A stretch of DNA of 64,000 nt from an uncultured Oscillospiraceae bacterium (GCA_900548305.1 URJZ01000001.1:124001-188000), one strand, 5' to 3'. Positions 9,548-19,170 are shown, counted from the first letter of the stretch. Notes: generated by a model from the letters alone, not told the origin. A program made the numbers and translations.

Positions 9548-9744
9548 TATTTAAAATGTAAATTAATTATGAATCCCATAAATCAACAACTATTTCAAGT
9601 CGAATTTTGTAATATCATAAAGAAAATAACAGATGATAAAACAATCGAATAACGACAGCCTTTCCTGCACAACAAAAAGGTACACGTTATCAATAATCAA
9701 TACATATGAAAAATATATTGATAGGATAAAATATAGATAATAGG

Positions 9745-9774
9745 AAGTCGCCGATTGCATAAAATCGGCGGCTT
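9745..9774. terminator. GC-rich hairpin, terminator-like, no obvious gene before it
   Basis: A 12-bp stem (9745-9756 with 9763-9774, one G-T pair) is followed by TTTCTATTATT on the plus strand. The interval 9548-9892 has no supportable gene. It holds this hairpin, an 8-bp inverted repeat (9688-9695 with 9716-9723), a 6-bp hairpin (9787-9792 with 9800-9805), and a 9-bp hairpin (9842-9850 with 9854-9862). It may be a remnant or a small transcript. Confidence 0.5.
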
Positions 9775-9892
9775 TCTATTATTGTAATACCCTTATACAG
9801 GGTATCCCAATATCGTTTTTTCAATATAGAGCCAACAAAATTTCAATAAGTTTCCTTATTGAAGCGAATAAATCACCTTTTTTCTCTGTATA

Positions 9893-10907
9893 GTGAAGGA
9901 TTTTTTGACAAGCGAAACATTTCTTAATCAGGGTTTGTTTCTTAGGAATCAATTCAAAAAAGAAGGCATATTTGAGATCCCTATTGTGAAAAAACAACAT
10001 GTAAATGTTGAAACGGTAACACTCATCGGTTATGATCATGTTAAACCGGAAGAAAAAGAATTTACCCACGCAATGGTACATTTCTTTTTGGATGATTATA
10101 AGTTCGAAGTGTTATGAAATAATCCTGAGCCCAGAATAAAAAAGTTGGCGCAATATCGGGCGGTGCTAACACCCCAATACAGTTTGTACACTGAAATGCC
10201 TATGACTCTGCAACTATACAATACGTTCAGAAACAGATGAGTAGGCGCTTATTTGCAATCTCGGGGCATTACAGTCATACCAACTGTCTGCTGGGGAACA
10301 CCACAAAGTTATTGGTTCTGTTTTGACGGTTTGGAAACAGGTTCTATCGTTGCTGTCTCCATATTGGGTGTACGTACTGAAAAGGAGTTGTTCATACACG
10401 GATATCAGGAAATGATAAAACGTGTAAACCCGGAAGTAATCATTGGTTACGGTAATCCTTTTGACGAAATGGAAGGGAATATCATTGCCGTAGATTATGC
10501 CAAAACAAACAATTTATCCAAATGGACAGACTACATTTGCGGTGAAAAAGAAATACCTTTTAACAGCAACTTGATTGTAAAACGGTATGGCTATGTGCTG
10601 AACGAAAAGGGTATGGGCAGAGCTTCCGGACAATGGAAACCCAAAAAAGAGGAAGACAAACGCTTTCTCGGAAAACCAGGAGAAACCAAAACAACTACCA
10701 AAGACAATGGGGACACTTATATTACTCGTATTAGAAAAGATGGACAAGCAACCAGTGAACGTCATAACTCGACACATGGGAATTCAAAAAGGCGTTAATC
10801 CACATGAACATGATGTGATTTGGCAAGAAAATGGAGCTCCAACCTTAGGTCCCGGCCGACCGGTCAGTAAACAAAACAAATTCTTTGATTTAAAAGGAGT
10901 AACAAAA
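9893..10907 (+). pseudogene. DUF4417-type protein gene, interrupted by two TGA codons and a frameshift
   Basis: One reading frame runs from GTG 9893 to 10798, broken only by TGA at 10115-10117 and 10238-10240. The flanking translation (FEVL-stop-NNPE; FRNR-stop-VGAYL) reads smoothly through. As I remember the DUF4417 family, tryptophan is usual at both places. The middle (WGTPQSYWFCFDGL, INPEVIIGYG-like) is the family's core. After HNSTHGNSK the frame is lost at an A5 run (about 10781-10785). Removing one A continues into a His-rich tail (NPHEHDVIW...LGPGRPV), which runs in frame into the next gene. No good ribosome site precedes 9893. The gene is most simply a decayed phage or mobile-element gene; TGA decoded as Trp is the alternative. 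DUF4417 has no known function. Confidence 0.7.
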
Positions 10908-11171
10908 ATGAACTATATTAAATTTTCAAAATTTGAGGATTTAGACGACTTCCGCGATTCTTTGTTGCGCGGCAGGGAAATTGTTTTTGAATACACCGGA
11001 AAGGAATACGGTATCTTTCTTTTTGATGATGGTATTTATGTCGCTCAATCTGAACACTATGAAACAGAAAAAGTATATCAAACTCCGGACGAAGCACTGG
11101 AGTACACCATTGACGGCGTCAAAATCAAAGATATCATCACCACTGTAGAAATTGTTCATCGAGGTATTTAA
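10908..11171 (+). CDS. Small 87-residue protein, unknown function, linked to the DUF4417 remnant
   Basis: The ATG has a good ribosome site (AAAGGAG, 10893-10899). The protein is acidic and soluble, beginning MNYIKFSKFEDLDDF, then a GREIVFEYTGKEYGIFL segment that looks like beta strands, and ending in a DEALEYTIDGVKIKDII stretch. This pattern recalls small clostridial proteins that follow toxin-like or phage-derived genes with a PHEHDVIW-type tail. An immunity or regulatory role is only a guess. It is intact although its neighbour is broken. Confidence 0.7.
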   Translation: MNYIKFSKFEDLDDFRDSLLRGREIVFEYTGKEYGIFLFDDGIYVAQSEHYETEKVYQTPDEALEYTIDGVKIKDIITTVEIVHRGI

Positions 11172-11281
11172 GAATACGATTTAAAAAGATAGAATCAATT
11201 CTTATCATAAAATCTTTATGAATCGGAAATCATCTATAAAATTCTATACGTCAATCTATCATACTTGTATCTTATACGAAT

Positions 11282-11333
11282 AAATAAACAAGGGAAGCTG
11301 GAGTGTTACACGTTCAGCTTCCCTTGTTTATTT
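11282..11333. terminator. Bidirectional terminator
   Basis: A perfect 19-bp stem (11282-11300 with 11315-11333), A/T-flanked, separates the 87-residue gene from the convergent deformylase gene. Confidence 0.9.
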
Positions 11334-11367
11334 GTTACACATGATTCTGACAATAAATTAACCTCTT

Positions 11368-11832
11368 TTACAGAGATGCCAACTCCAATTCTTCTACCGC
11401 TTGATCCAGAAATATCTTTCCGTCTAGATGATCCAACTCATGGCATAAACATTTAGCCATGTCACCTTCTCCTGTAATGGTAATCTCTTCCCCATACTCG
11501 TTCAGCGCCCGCACTGTTACTGTTTGAGGGCGAATGGTCTTTGCCACTCTATTGGGAAAACTGAGGCATCCTTCAATACATTCTTGTTCACCTTCGGACT
11601 TGATTATCTTTGGATTTACCAGTTTTAAATACTGATCACAATAATCAATGACAACCAACCTTCTTAAAATACCAATTTGGTTTGCTGCCAATGCTGCACC
11701 ACTTTCCGTATGGTGCAAGGTATCCATCATATCATCAAGTAATTGTCGTACCCTGTCATTTACATCTTCCACTTCCCTGCAAGATTTTCTTAATACAGGG
11801 TCATCGTTATATCTTAATTCCCGAATTGCCAT
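11368..11832 (-). CDS. def: Peptide deformylase
   Basis: This enzyme removes the formyl group from the N-terminal Met of new proteins. The 154-residue protein has motif 1 in the form GAALAANQIG (usually GxGLAAxQxG, so the middle Gly is Ala), motif 2 EGCLSFP with the metal-binding Cys, and motif 3 HELDHLDG with the two metal His and catalytic Glu. The start at 11832 has AAGGAG upstream; an in-frame extension to 11892 lacks a ribosome site. It stands alone rather than beside fmt, so it may be one of two deformylases in this genome. Confidence 0.92.
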   Translation of the reverse strand: MAIRELRYNDDPVLRKSCREVEDVNDRVRQLLDDMMDTLHHTESGAALAANQIGILRRLVVIDYCDQYLKLVNPKIIKSEGEQECIEGCLSFPNRVAKTIRPQTVTVRALNEYGEEITITGEGDMAKCLCHELDHLDGKIFLDQAVEELELASL

Positions 11833-12082
11833 ACTTCTCTCCTTTTCTGAATCATATATCATTCTTAGGCACTCTATCAAATTAGAATACAATCATTCCA
11901 CATATGTATCATCCAATTCAGCAATTCGCTGGAGAAAGTTTTGTATCTTATTTGATGGTGAATCTCAGCTTACTTATATCTATTTTCTATTTATACTTTT
12001 TCATATACTATATACACATTTTAAATATAAAGTCAACCATACACAAATGGCTATCACAATATTTTTATGATTAGAAATAAAG

Positions 12083-12112
12083 AAAACAGCCGCCTGATAA
12101 AGCAGCTGTTTT
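12083..12112 (-). terminator. Terminator of the MBOAT/DHHW operon
   Basis: AAAACAGC (12083-12090) pairs with GCTGTTTT (12105-12112), extended by further imperfect pairing, just past the stop of the DHHW gene. The interval 11833-12115 otherwise shows no gene. Confidence 0.7.
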
Positions 12113-12115
12113 TAA

Positions 12116-13291
12116 TCATTTGGTTAATTGATAAACATTGGAATCTTCCGTAAAGTTTTGCACATTATAAAGTAACAATACATCTGTAATACCATTTTGC
12201 TCCATATAGTCTATGGTACTTTGTCTGTATGCACGCAAATCAATCATATGCACCTCTTCATAATCGTTTACGGCAAACGGAGCAAAGCTATTCGCATAGG
12301 AATCCTTGACAATTAATAGCTTTTTGCCATTTTTATTGCTTGTAGTAATTTTTGTAATAGCTTGATTTCCGTTTAAGAAAGCAGAATATTTATCTTTTTC
12401 ACTCAAGTATTTCTCTTCAATTAAAGAATTAGAGGTCTCTGTTACTTTATCTCCTGCTCGGTATTCCACTTCCAAAAGATATTCATTTGGATTTTTATAA
12501 TACATAATGGTTTCAGGTTGTACAGTATAAAGATTTGCCTTTGAATACGTAGTACCTAAAAACTGGTCGCTCAATACTTCAGAGCGATACCAAGATAGCG
12601 GTTTTTGTTCAATTCCCATTTCTTTACAAAATTCTTGATACGCATAGTACACACCTAGAGATGTCCAGTGATGGTCTGTTTTATAAAAAATATCTTCCTC
12701 TTTATGAGCACTGAGTACATCTGTTACATCGATAAATCCCGGTAAAGCTTCCTTCATTTGTGCTATTAACTCTTGCTGATTTACTTCGGGAGCAAACAAT
12801 GGAAGTTTATCTTTCAAAATATCATTGGCTGTGGGAACAATCATGGCCTTTGTTTCAATTCCGAATCTATCCTGCACCTTTTGTGAAAACTCTCTGGCTG
12901 CCGTCAGATTACCTTGGAATCTGCCATTATCATAAGACCAAAACTGTTCTATTAAATATCCGTCTTTTGCAAAATAGACTCCTCCGGAATCCTTTTTCTG
13001 CGCTCCCAACTCTACCAGTGATTTTAGTCCAACCCACTGGTCACGGAACATAAAATGGTCGGATATGTAGGTTTCAAAATCTGTCGTCCAAATTTGCTTT
13101 GTTTCTCGTCCCGTTTCATCTACTGTGGGAGTGCCAATAAACAAGCTTTCCCATGTTAGTTCAGGAAATTCTGCCAACACACGATTCTCATTTTCAGAAA
13201 AATCCTTTTTCGGCATTGCCGCATTTACAATGGCGATTGTAGCTACAATAAGTACAAATACAATGGTCATAACTCTTGCACGTATCTTCAT
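12116..13291 (-). CDS. DHHW-family (AlgJ/AlgX-like) exported protein
   Basis: This 391-residue protein has an N-terminal signal or anchor (MKIRARVMTIVFVLIVATIAIV) and an outside domain with the signature Asp-His-His-Trp (YKTDHHWTSLGVYYAY, near residue 212). It also has a late KDSYANSF block, which corresponds to the SGNH-like catalytic Ser region. Relatives work with MBOAT acyltransferases to O-acetylate exopolysaccharide or wall polymers. It starts 11 bases after the MBOAT gene with an AGGAGG site, so the two form an operon. The substrate is not known. Confidence 0.85.
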   Translation of the reverse strand: MKIRARVMTIVFVLIVATIAIVNAAMPKKDFSENENRVLAEFPELTWESLFIGTPTVDETGRETKQIWTTDFETYISDHFMFRDQWVGLKSLVELGAQKKDSGGVYFAKDGYLIEQFWSYDNGRFQGNLTAAREFSQKVQDRFGIETKAMIVPTANDILKDKLPLFAPEVNQQELIAQMKEALPGFIDVTDVLSAHKEEDIFYKTDHHWTSLGVYYAYQEFCKEMGIEQKPLSWYRSEVLSDQFLGTTYSKANLYTVQPETIMYYKNPNEYLLEVEYRAGDKVTETSNSLIEEKYLSEKDKYSAFLNGNQAITKITTSNKNGKKLLIVKDSYANSFAPFAVNDYEEVHMIDLRAYRQSTIDYMEQNGITDVLLLYNVQNFTEDSNVYQLTK

Positions 13292-13302
13292 ACAATCACC
13301 TC

Positions 13303-14715
13303 CTAGAATCTAAAATATAAGAATGGGTTGTATGTACTGTTTACCAAAAATGCAACCGAAACCACAAATATTGCGATGACAAACACATTTTCAATGATCA
13401 TAGCAGCCCATGTTTTGGTTTGTACCAAAGACATAATTTTTCTTCCTAATTTTGCAGGCAAAGGTGTGCTTGCAACAATCAAAATTAAAATTAATACAAT
13501 GTTGGATAACAACAAATACAACGACATATTGTCCACCAACTGCAAGCCGCCAAAACCAAACATACCTTTTAAATACTCCCAACCTTTTGTCATGTCATCA
13601 AAGCCAAAAATAACCCAACCGATTACAACAAAAAATAAGGTATAAACATGGGAGAAAAATGCCGGTATTTTCTTTAAAACTTTTAGTAAGAATAGTTTCT
13701 CAATGATGAGCAGAACGCCATAATACCCGCCCCAAATTAAAAAGTTCCAGCTGGCTCCATGCCAGAATCCCGTACAAAACCACACGATAAGCAAATTAAA
13801 AATTTGACGTACCAGACCTTTTCTATTACCGCCAAGCGGAATATATACATATTCTCTAAACCAAGTTCCCAACGAAATATGCCATCTGCGCCAAAATTCC
13901 GTAATACTTTTTGAGATATAAGGATAATCAAAATTTTCAAGGAATTTAAAGCCAAGCATATAACCAAGACCAATTGCCATGTCAGAATAAGCTGAAAAAT
14001 CAAAATAAATTTGGAATGTAAATGCCAAAGCTCCAATCCATGTTCCAACTACACTCATACTGGAAACTTCCATTGCTGAAATCTGCGTCCAAACCTGACC
14101 AATGGTATTAGCCAACAAAACCTTTTTAGCCAAGCCTGTTACAAACCGTTTGATTCCATAGGCAAACATATCCGTATTTTCACGGCGATTGTCCAATTGG
14201 TCTGCAATCGTAGTATAACGTACAATCGGGCCTGCCACCAACTGAGGGAATAACGCAACGTAAGCGCCAAACGATACAAAGTTTTTTTGTGCAGCCGCAT
14301 CACCGCGGTAAACATCAATGACATAGGACATCATTTGGAAGGTATAAAATGAAATACCAATCGGAAGCGTTAAATTAAGTAATGGAATGGACGTTCCAAA
14401 CCAAGCATTGATATTGCCAATAAAAAAGTCGGTATATTTAAAAAATCCAAGTATACCTAAGTTTAAAACAACCGAACTGGCTAAAATCCATTTTGCAGAT
14501 GTTTTTCCTTTGTACTTTTGCACCAAGGCACCATAAACAAAATTCAAAATTGTAGAAAACAACATCAATACTACATAGAATGGTTCTCCCCACGCGTAAA
14601 ATACCAAGCTCGCAATAAATAAAATAAAATTCCTTATTTTTCTGGGCGAGATAAAGTAAATACCAAAAACAATAGGAAGAAATACAAACATGAAGTTTAA
14701 ACTACTAAAAACCAT
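13303..14715 (-). CDS. MBOAT O-acyltransferase (AlgI/DltB-like)
   Basis: A multispan membrane protein of 470 residues in the MBOAT family. It moves acyl groups across the membrane onto extracellular polymers. The conserved WRRWHISLGTWFREYVYIPL block and the later FWHGASWNFLIWG block, with its catalytic His, are both present. The start is ATG 14715 (MVFSSLNFMF), 9 bases after CGGAG. A longer frame to 14745 lacks a site. It is paired with the DHHW protein, so acylation of a surface polysaccharide is inferred. It is less likely to be DltB because dltA/dltC are absent. Confidence 0.93.
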   Translation of the reverse strand: MVFSSLNFMFVFLPIVFGIYFISPRKIRNFILFIASLVFYAWGEPFYVVLMLFSTILNFVYGALVQKYKGKTSAKWILASSVVLNLGILGFFKYTDFFIGNINAWFGTSIPLLNLTLPIGISFYTFQMMSYVIDVYRGDAAAQKNFVSFGAYVALFPQLVAGPIVRYTTIADQLDNRRENTDMFAYGIKRFVTGLAKKVLLANTIGQVWTQISAMEVSSMSVVGTWIGALAFTFQIYFDFSAYSDMAIGLGYMLGFKFLENFDYPYISKSITEFWRRWHISLGTWFREYVYIPLGGNRKGLVRQIFNLLIVWFCTGFWHGASWNFLIWGGYYGVLLIIEKLFLLKVLKKIPAFFSHVYTLFFVVIGWVIFGFDDMTKGWEYLKGMFGFGGLQLVDNMSLYLLLSNIVLILILIVASTPLPAKLGRKIMSLVQTKTWAAMIIENVFVIAIFVVSVAFLVNSTYNPFLYFRF

Positions 14716-14775
14716 GTTATTTTTCTCCGTTTCATCTATTATCATTTCTATGATCTAATTTTTCATATGTTTTTT

Positions 14776-14812
14776 ATTATACAACAGTTTATAGAAATTT
14801 CACAATGAAATT
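14776..14812 (-). promoter_or_regulatory. MBOAT operon promoter with overlapping palindrome
   Basis: TATAAT (14776-14781) and TTGTGA (14800-14805) are spaced 18 bases on the minus strand. The palindrome AATTTCA-CAA-TGAAATT (14796-14812) covers the -35 region and could be an operator. Confidence 0.5.
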
Positions 14813-15077
14813 CCACAAATACCTGAATAAAATTCTAACAATTATTTTATGTAAAAATAATTGAATTTTTATATGTTGTACAAACAAAACTTTACATACC
14901 AACTACTGGTATTCTTATCTATTTTTCATACTACATCTAGATACCAATCTACGCCTATCTTCGACACTAAAAATAAAAACTGGAATTCTATAGAAACAAA
15001 ATACACCTTATTTTTTATTTCAAGATCGGACTCTGTAGCACACCTAGCGATAATGAACATAGGTACATAACGCAAAC

Positions 15078-15145
15078 AAAATCGAAGCTATTTTTGCTTC
15101 CTATTGTTCCCTGCTTCAAGCAGCAGGAACCACTATGGCGATTTT
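15078..15145. other. Three-way-junction-like inverted repeats
   Basis: Outer arms AAAATCG (15078-15084) and CGATTTT (15139-15145) enclose two hairpins: GAAGC/GCTTC (15084-15088, 15096-15100) and GTTCC..CTGC/GCAG..GGAAC (15106-15114, 15120-15130). It lies 35 bases past the hemW stop and may be a complex terminator. The rest of 14813-15179 shows no supportable gene. Confidence 0.45.
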
Positions 15146-15179
15146 TATACAAAAAAGAAAATAAAATATTCTCTCCTAA

Positions 15180-16295
15180 CTATATACCTATAATTGATAA
15201 GATAAGCTGATTGGATACCAAAAAACCCTTTGGCGTCAGAGCAAAACCATTCTTTTTCATATGTACCAAACCTGCTGCTTCATATAGCTGTGCTCGCTTA
15301 AGATAAGCCTGTGGAAGCGGCTCCTGAAATTTCTTGTACCAAATCTCATCGGTTAAACCGTCTGTCAATCGCAACGCCAACATGATAAATTCTTCCTTAT
15401 CTCCACCTTGTCCATCCATAATCGGTTGGTTACCTTTCAGAAATGAGTGAAGATTTCTATCATAATAAAATCTTTTTCCGTTGAGAAAAGAATGAGCAGA
15501 TGGTCCTATCCCTAAGTATTCCTTTCCTTGCCAATATTTTGTATTATGTTTGCTGATTTGCAAGATTCCGTTTGCATCCTTTTGGGCAAAATTAGAAATT
15601 TCATATTGGTAATACCCTCTTTTCTCCAATTCATTTACCATACACAGGTAAAAATCTCCCATTTGGTCATCATTTGGCAAGATAAGCGTATTTTGTTGAC
15701 GACCATATGGTGTATTTGGCTCTACTTTCAATAAATATGCAGAAATATGGCTTGCCCCTGCATTATGGCAAAACGCAATAGACTCTTTTAAACTCTGTTC
15801 TGTCTGTTTTTGAATTCCCACCATTAAATCCATAGATACATTTGTAATTCCTGCTTTATGCGCTGCCCTGACCGCCATCTCAGCTTGCTTTGCTGTGTGA
15901 GTTCTTCCTAATAAAGCCAATTCCTCTGCATGCGCAGACTGCATTCCAATAGATATGCGGTTGACTCCTTTTGGTGCAAGGGCATCAAACAAAGCTTCTA
16001 ACTGTGCCGACGGATTCACCTCTACTGTGATTTCCGCATGCTCCAAGTTAAAACAGTTTTTAGCCTCATCTATGATGTTACACAAACGGTTAGCACCCAA
16101 GGTGCTGGGGGTTCCGCCTCCAAAATAAAGCGTATCTGCATCTCTGTCGACCGTTTTTCTGTATGTATATAATTTATTTATAATACAATCAGTATAATCA
16201 TTCATTTGTTTTGTATCGGTTAATGAATAAAAATCGCAATACGGGCATTTTTGTGTACAAAACGGCACGTGTATATACAGACCTATCGGCTCCAT
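15180..16295 (-). CDS. hemW: Radical SAM protein HemW (HemN-like)
   Basis: This 371-residue radical SAM protein has the cluster motif CTQKCPYC (Cys 13, 17, 20) followed by DF. That points to the HemW branch, a heme chaperone, rather than true HemN. The GGGTPS SAM-binding motif and the C-terminal HemN domain follow. The start has AGGGGGAG upstream. In many Firmicutes hemW lies between lepA and hrcA; here both are nearby but separated, which suggests local rearrangement. It is old annotation's coproporphyrinogen III oxidase-like protein. Confidence 0.92.
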   Translation of the reverse strand: MEPIGLYIHVPFCTQKCPYCDFYSLTDTKQMNDYTDCIINKLYTYRKTVDRDADTLYFGGGTPSTLGANRLCNIIDEAKNCFNLEHAEITVEVNPSAQLEALFDALAPKGVNRISIGMQSAHAEELALLGRTHTAKQAEMAVRAAHKAGITNVSMDLMVGIQKQTEQSLKESIAFCHNAGASHISAYLLKVEPNTPYGRQQNTLILPNDDQMGDFYLCMVNELEKRGYYQYEISNFAQKDANGILQISKHNTKYWQGKEYLGIGPSAHSFLNGKRFYYDRNLHSFLKGNQPIMDGQGGDKEEFIMLALRLTDGLTDEIWYKKFQEPLPQAYLKRAQLYEAAGLVHMKKNGFALTPKGFLVSNQLILSIIGI

Positions 16296-16441
16296 GTTAC
16301 TCCCCCTAAAACAATTTTACTTATCATATCATATTTTAGCACACTTTTGCATATTCTAATATGTAAGCCTTAATCAGCCGGTAAAACAGCCTCTCAAGTA
16401 TAGTCGAGTGAAAATAAACTGTTTTACAATGATGTAAAACA

Positions 16442-16479
16442 AAAAACTCTCCGACTTGATAAAAGTTCGGAGAGTTTTT
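16442..16479 (-). terminator. Terminator of the P-type ATPase gene
   Basis: A 13-bp stem (16442-16454 with 16467-16479) has A/T tails, about 31 bases past the ATPase stop. A second inverted repeat, GTAAAACAG/CTGTTTTAC (16381-16389, 16419-16427), lies between it and hemW. Confidence 0.85.
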
Positions 16480-16510
16480 GTCATTTTAAAACAGTTCTAT
16501 GCGCAACTAT

Positions 16511-19117
16511 TTAGGATTTTTGTTTTTTGGATGTAACAGCGTCAACAATAACTTTAATGATTTGAATTACAACTGTCGGTGCAAAAGCCAATCCTGCAAT
16601 TGCACCAATTTGCATACCGTTTAGTGGAGATACATCAAATACGCCTTGTACTCCAGGAATAAACAATGCACAGCTTAATAAACCAACACCTATTACAAAT
16701 GCACCTATTGTGTATAAATTGGTATGGATACCCAATTTAAAAATAGAACTTTTTGCTCTGCAGTTAAAGCCATGGAACAAGCGTCCTAAGCATAGTGTAG
16801 CAAACGCCATGGTACTTGCCGTCATAGCATCTGTTTGCAGACCGATAAAGAAAGCACCTACTGTAGCAATCGCGAGAAGAACACCTTGATAGCCCGTATT
16901 AATTAAAAAGTCTTTTGTTAAAATAGATTCTTTACTGCTGCGGGGCTTTTCATTTAGTAAATCTCTTGAGGATTTTTCCATGCTGATTGCCAAAGCAGGC
17001 AAACTATCTGTCAGCAAATTGATAAACAACAAATGTACCGCTGTAAACGGAACCGGTAATCCAAAAATAGAGGTAAACAATACGACTAAAATACCTGCGG
17101 TATTACCTGATAATAAGAATTGAATGGAGTTTTTAATATTATTATAAATATTTCTTCCGTTTGTTACCGCTTTCACAATAGTTGCAAAGTTATCATCCGT
17201 TAGAATCATAGAAGCAGCATCTTTTGATACCGCTGTACCTGTAATACCCATAGCAATACCAATATCCGCCTTTTTCAAAGCAGGTGCATCGTTTACACCA
17301 TCGCCTGTCATTGCTACAATCTGGCCTTTCTTCTGCCATAGGTCTACAATACGAATTTTATGTTCCGGAGATACACGAGCATATACAGAGATTTTTGGAA
17401 GCAGTTCGGACAGCTCCTCGTCTGAGATTTTATCCAACTCTGTACCAATCATGACCAAATCGCCCTCTTTAAAAATTCCGATTTGTTTTGCAATGGCAGA
17501 AGCCGTTACTTTATGGTCACCGGTAATCATAATCGGTTTAATTCCTGCACGAATACAATTTTGAACTGCTTGGGCAGATTCCTCTCTTGGCGGGTCTATC
17601 ATGCAAATAAGTCCTACAAAAGTGTATCCCTGCTCATCGTGTAAATCAATCTTTTCATCATCTTTTTGTTTTTGAGCAAAAGCCAATACACGAAGACCAT
17701 TCTCAGACATTCTTTGATTTGCATTTTGGATTTTCAATTTATCTTCTTCCGTAATCGGACGTACAACACCATCATCCAATATATCTGTTACTCTGTCCAG
17801 CAATACATCTACAGCGCCTTTTGTCACCATATATAATGTATCATCAATACGATGAAGCGTACTCATCAATTTACGGTCAGAATCAAACGGAATTTCTGCC
17901 AAACGTGGATAATGATGCAGTTTGTCATAATAATCCCCGTTATTCTTTATGTAATAATCTACCAAACTGGTTTCCGTTGGATCTCCCAATGTTTTACCAT
18001 CTGTAACAGTAGTATCATTGCATAAAATGGAGGTTAGAAACAGTCTGTCTTTGCTGCCGTCTCCATAACAAAAATAGTCTGTTACTGTCATTTTATTCTG
18101 TGTCAATGTACCTGTCTTATCAGAACAAATAATGGATACACATCCCAGTCCTTCAACTGCACGTAAGTTTTTAATAATGGCGTTCTGTTTCGCCATTCTT
18201 GACGTACCAATTGCCAAAGAGATGGTAACAATAGAAGACAATGCCTCTGGAATTGCTGCTACAGCCAAGGCTACCGCAAACATGAGGGAATCCATAATAG
18301 CTGCGAATAATTCATTTCCAGGTAGTTCATGATACAAAGTGAGACCAAATACGATTACACAAATTACCATAATGATTAAAGATAACTTTTTACTGAAGTT
18401 ATCCAAACTTACTTGAAGCGGAGTTTTACGTTCTTTTGTATCATTCATCAGCTTCGCAATTTTTCCAATTTCCGTGTTCATCCCCGTACCTGTAACGGCT
18501 ATCAAAGCACGGCCATACGTTACCATAGAACCGGAAAACACCATATTCACCTGGTCACCAAGGGCCAGCTCTTCTTTGTCAATTGCGTCACAGTGTTTAT
18601 GAACTGCTTCAGATTCACCTGTCAATGCACTTTCATTCACCTGTAAAGAGTAGTTTTCAACCAATCTTCCGTCAGCCGGAATCATATCTCCAGCTTCCAG
18701 GGCAACAATATCGCCCACTACAATATCTTTGGCGTCAATCTCTATCTTTTGTCCATTGCGTATTACTTTTGCCACCGGCGATGATAAAGCTTTTAAACTT
18801 TGTAACGATTTTTCTGCTTTAAAATGTTGTACGGTGCCTAAAATCGCATTCAGGATAATTACTACCAAAATAACAATCGTACTCTCGTAATTTCCTGTTG
18901 CCAACGAGATAACTGCCGCTGCGATTAAGATAATAACCAGTAAATCTAAAAACTGCATAAAAAACACTTGAAATACATTTTTAGATTTTTTCTCTTCCAG
19001 TTCATTGCGTCCATAAGTTGCACGCTGTTCTTCCACTTTAGCATCATTCAAACCATCAATTGTGGTACCTAAATTGGAAAGAACTTCTTCCGTTGTTTGC
19101 TGAAAGAAGTGTTTCAT
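16511..19117 (-). CDS. P-type cation ATPase, probable Mn2+/Ca2+ exporter
   Basis: A P2-type ATPase of about 868 residues with the N-terminal cation-ATPase domain, the TGES-containing actuator, the phosphorylation motif DKTGTLT (near residue 340), the hinge motif GDGVNDAPAL, and about ten membrane spans. The M4 motif is PEALSS, as in streptococcal and listerial Ca2+/Mn2+ pumps, rather than PEGL. The start is ATG 19117, 8 bases after AGGAGG. The yybP-ykoY-like riboswitch in its leader makes manganese export the best guess; similar riboswitch-ATPase pairs (YoaB, MgtA/CaxP) are known in lactococci and streptococci. Confidence 0.92.
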   Translation of the reverse strand: MKHFFQQTTEEVLSNLGTTIDGLNDAKVEEQRATYGRNELEEKKSKNVFQVFFMQFLDLLVIILIAAAVISLATGNYESTIVILVVIILNAILGTVQHFKAEKSLQSLKALSSPVAKVIRNGQKIEIDAKDIVVGDIVALEAGDMIPADGRLVENYSLQVNESALTGESEAVHKHCDAIDKEELALGDQVNMVFSGSMVTYGRALIAVTGTGMNTEIGKIAKLMNDTKERKTPLQVSLDNFSKKLSLIIMVICVIVFGLTLYHELPGNELFAAIMDSLMFAVALAVAAIPEALSSIVTISLAIGTSRMAKQNAIIKNLRAVEGLGCVSIICSDKTGTLTQNKMTVTDYFCYGDGSKDRLFLTSILCNDTTVTDGKTLGDPTETSLVDYYIKNNGDYYDKLHHYPRLAEIPFDSDRKLMSTLHRIDDTLYMVTKGAVDVLLDRVTDILDDGVVRPITEEDKLKIQNANQRMSENGLRVLAFAQKQKDDEKIDLHDEQGYTFVGLICMIDPPREESAQAVQNCIRAGIKPIMITGDHKVTASAIAKQIGIFKEGDLVMIGTELDKISDEELSELLPKISVYARVSPEHKIRIVDLWQKKGQIVAMTGDGVNDAPALKKADIGIAMGITGTAVSKDAASMILTDDNFATIVKAVTNGRNIYNNIKNSIQFLLSGNTAGILVVLFTSIFGLPVPFTAVHLLFINLLTDSLPALAISMEKSSRDLLNEKPRSSKESILTKDFLINTGYQGVLLAIATVGAFFIGLQTDAMTASTMAFATLCLGRLFHGFNCRAKSSIFKLGIHTNLYTIGAFVIGVGLLSCALFIPGVQGVFDVSPLNGMQIGAIAGLAFAPTVVIQIIKVIVDAVTSKKQKS

Positions 19118-19170
19118 CAATATTCCTCCTAACATTACATACATGAAAATAGCTAAACGAACAATAAAAA

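Noticed and set aside
14861..15070. Open frame of 69 codons on the plus strand
   Set aside because: It has no ribosome site, begins at TTG, and has a composition like AT-rich intergenic DNA.
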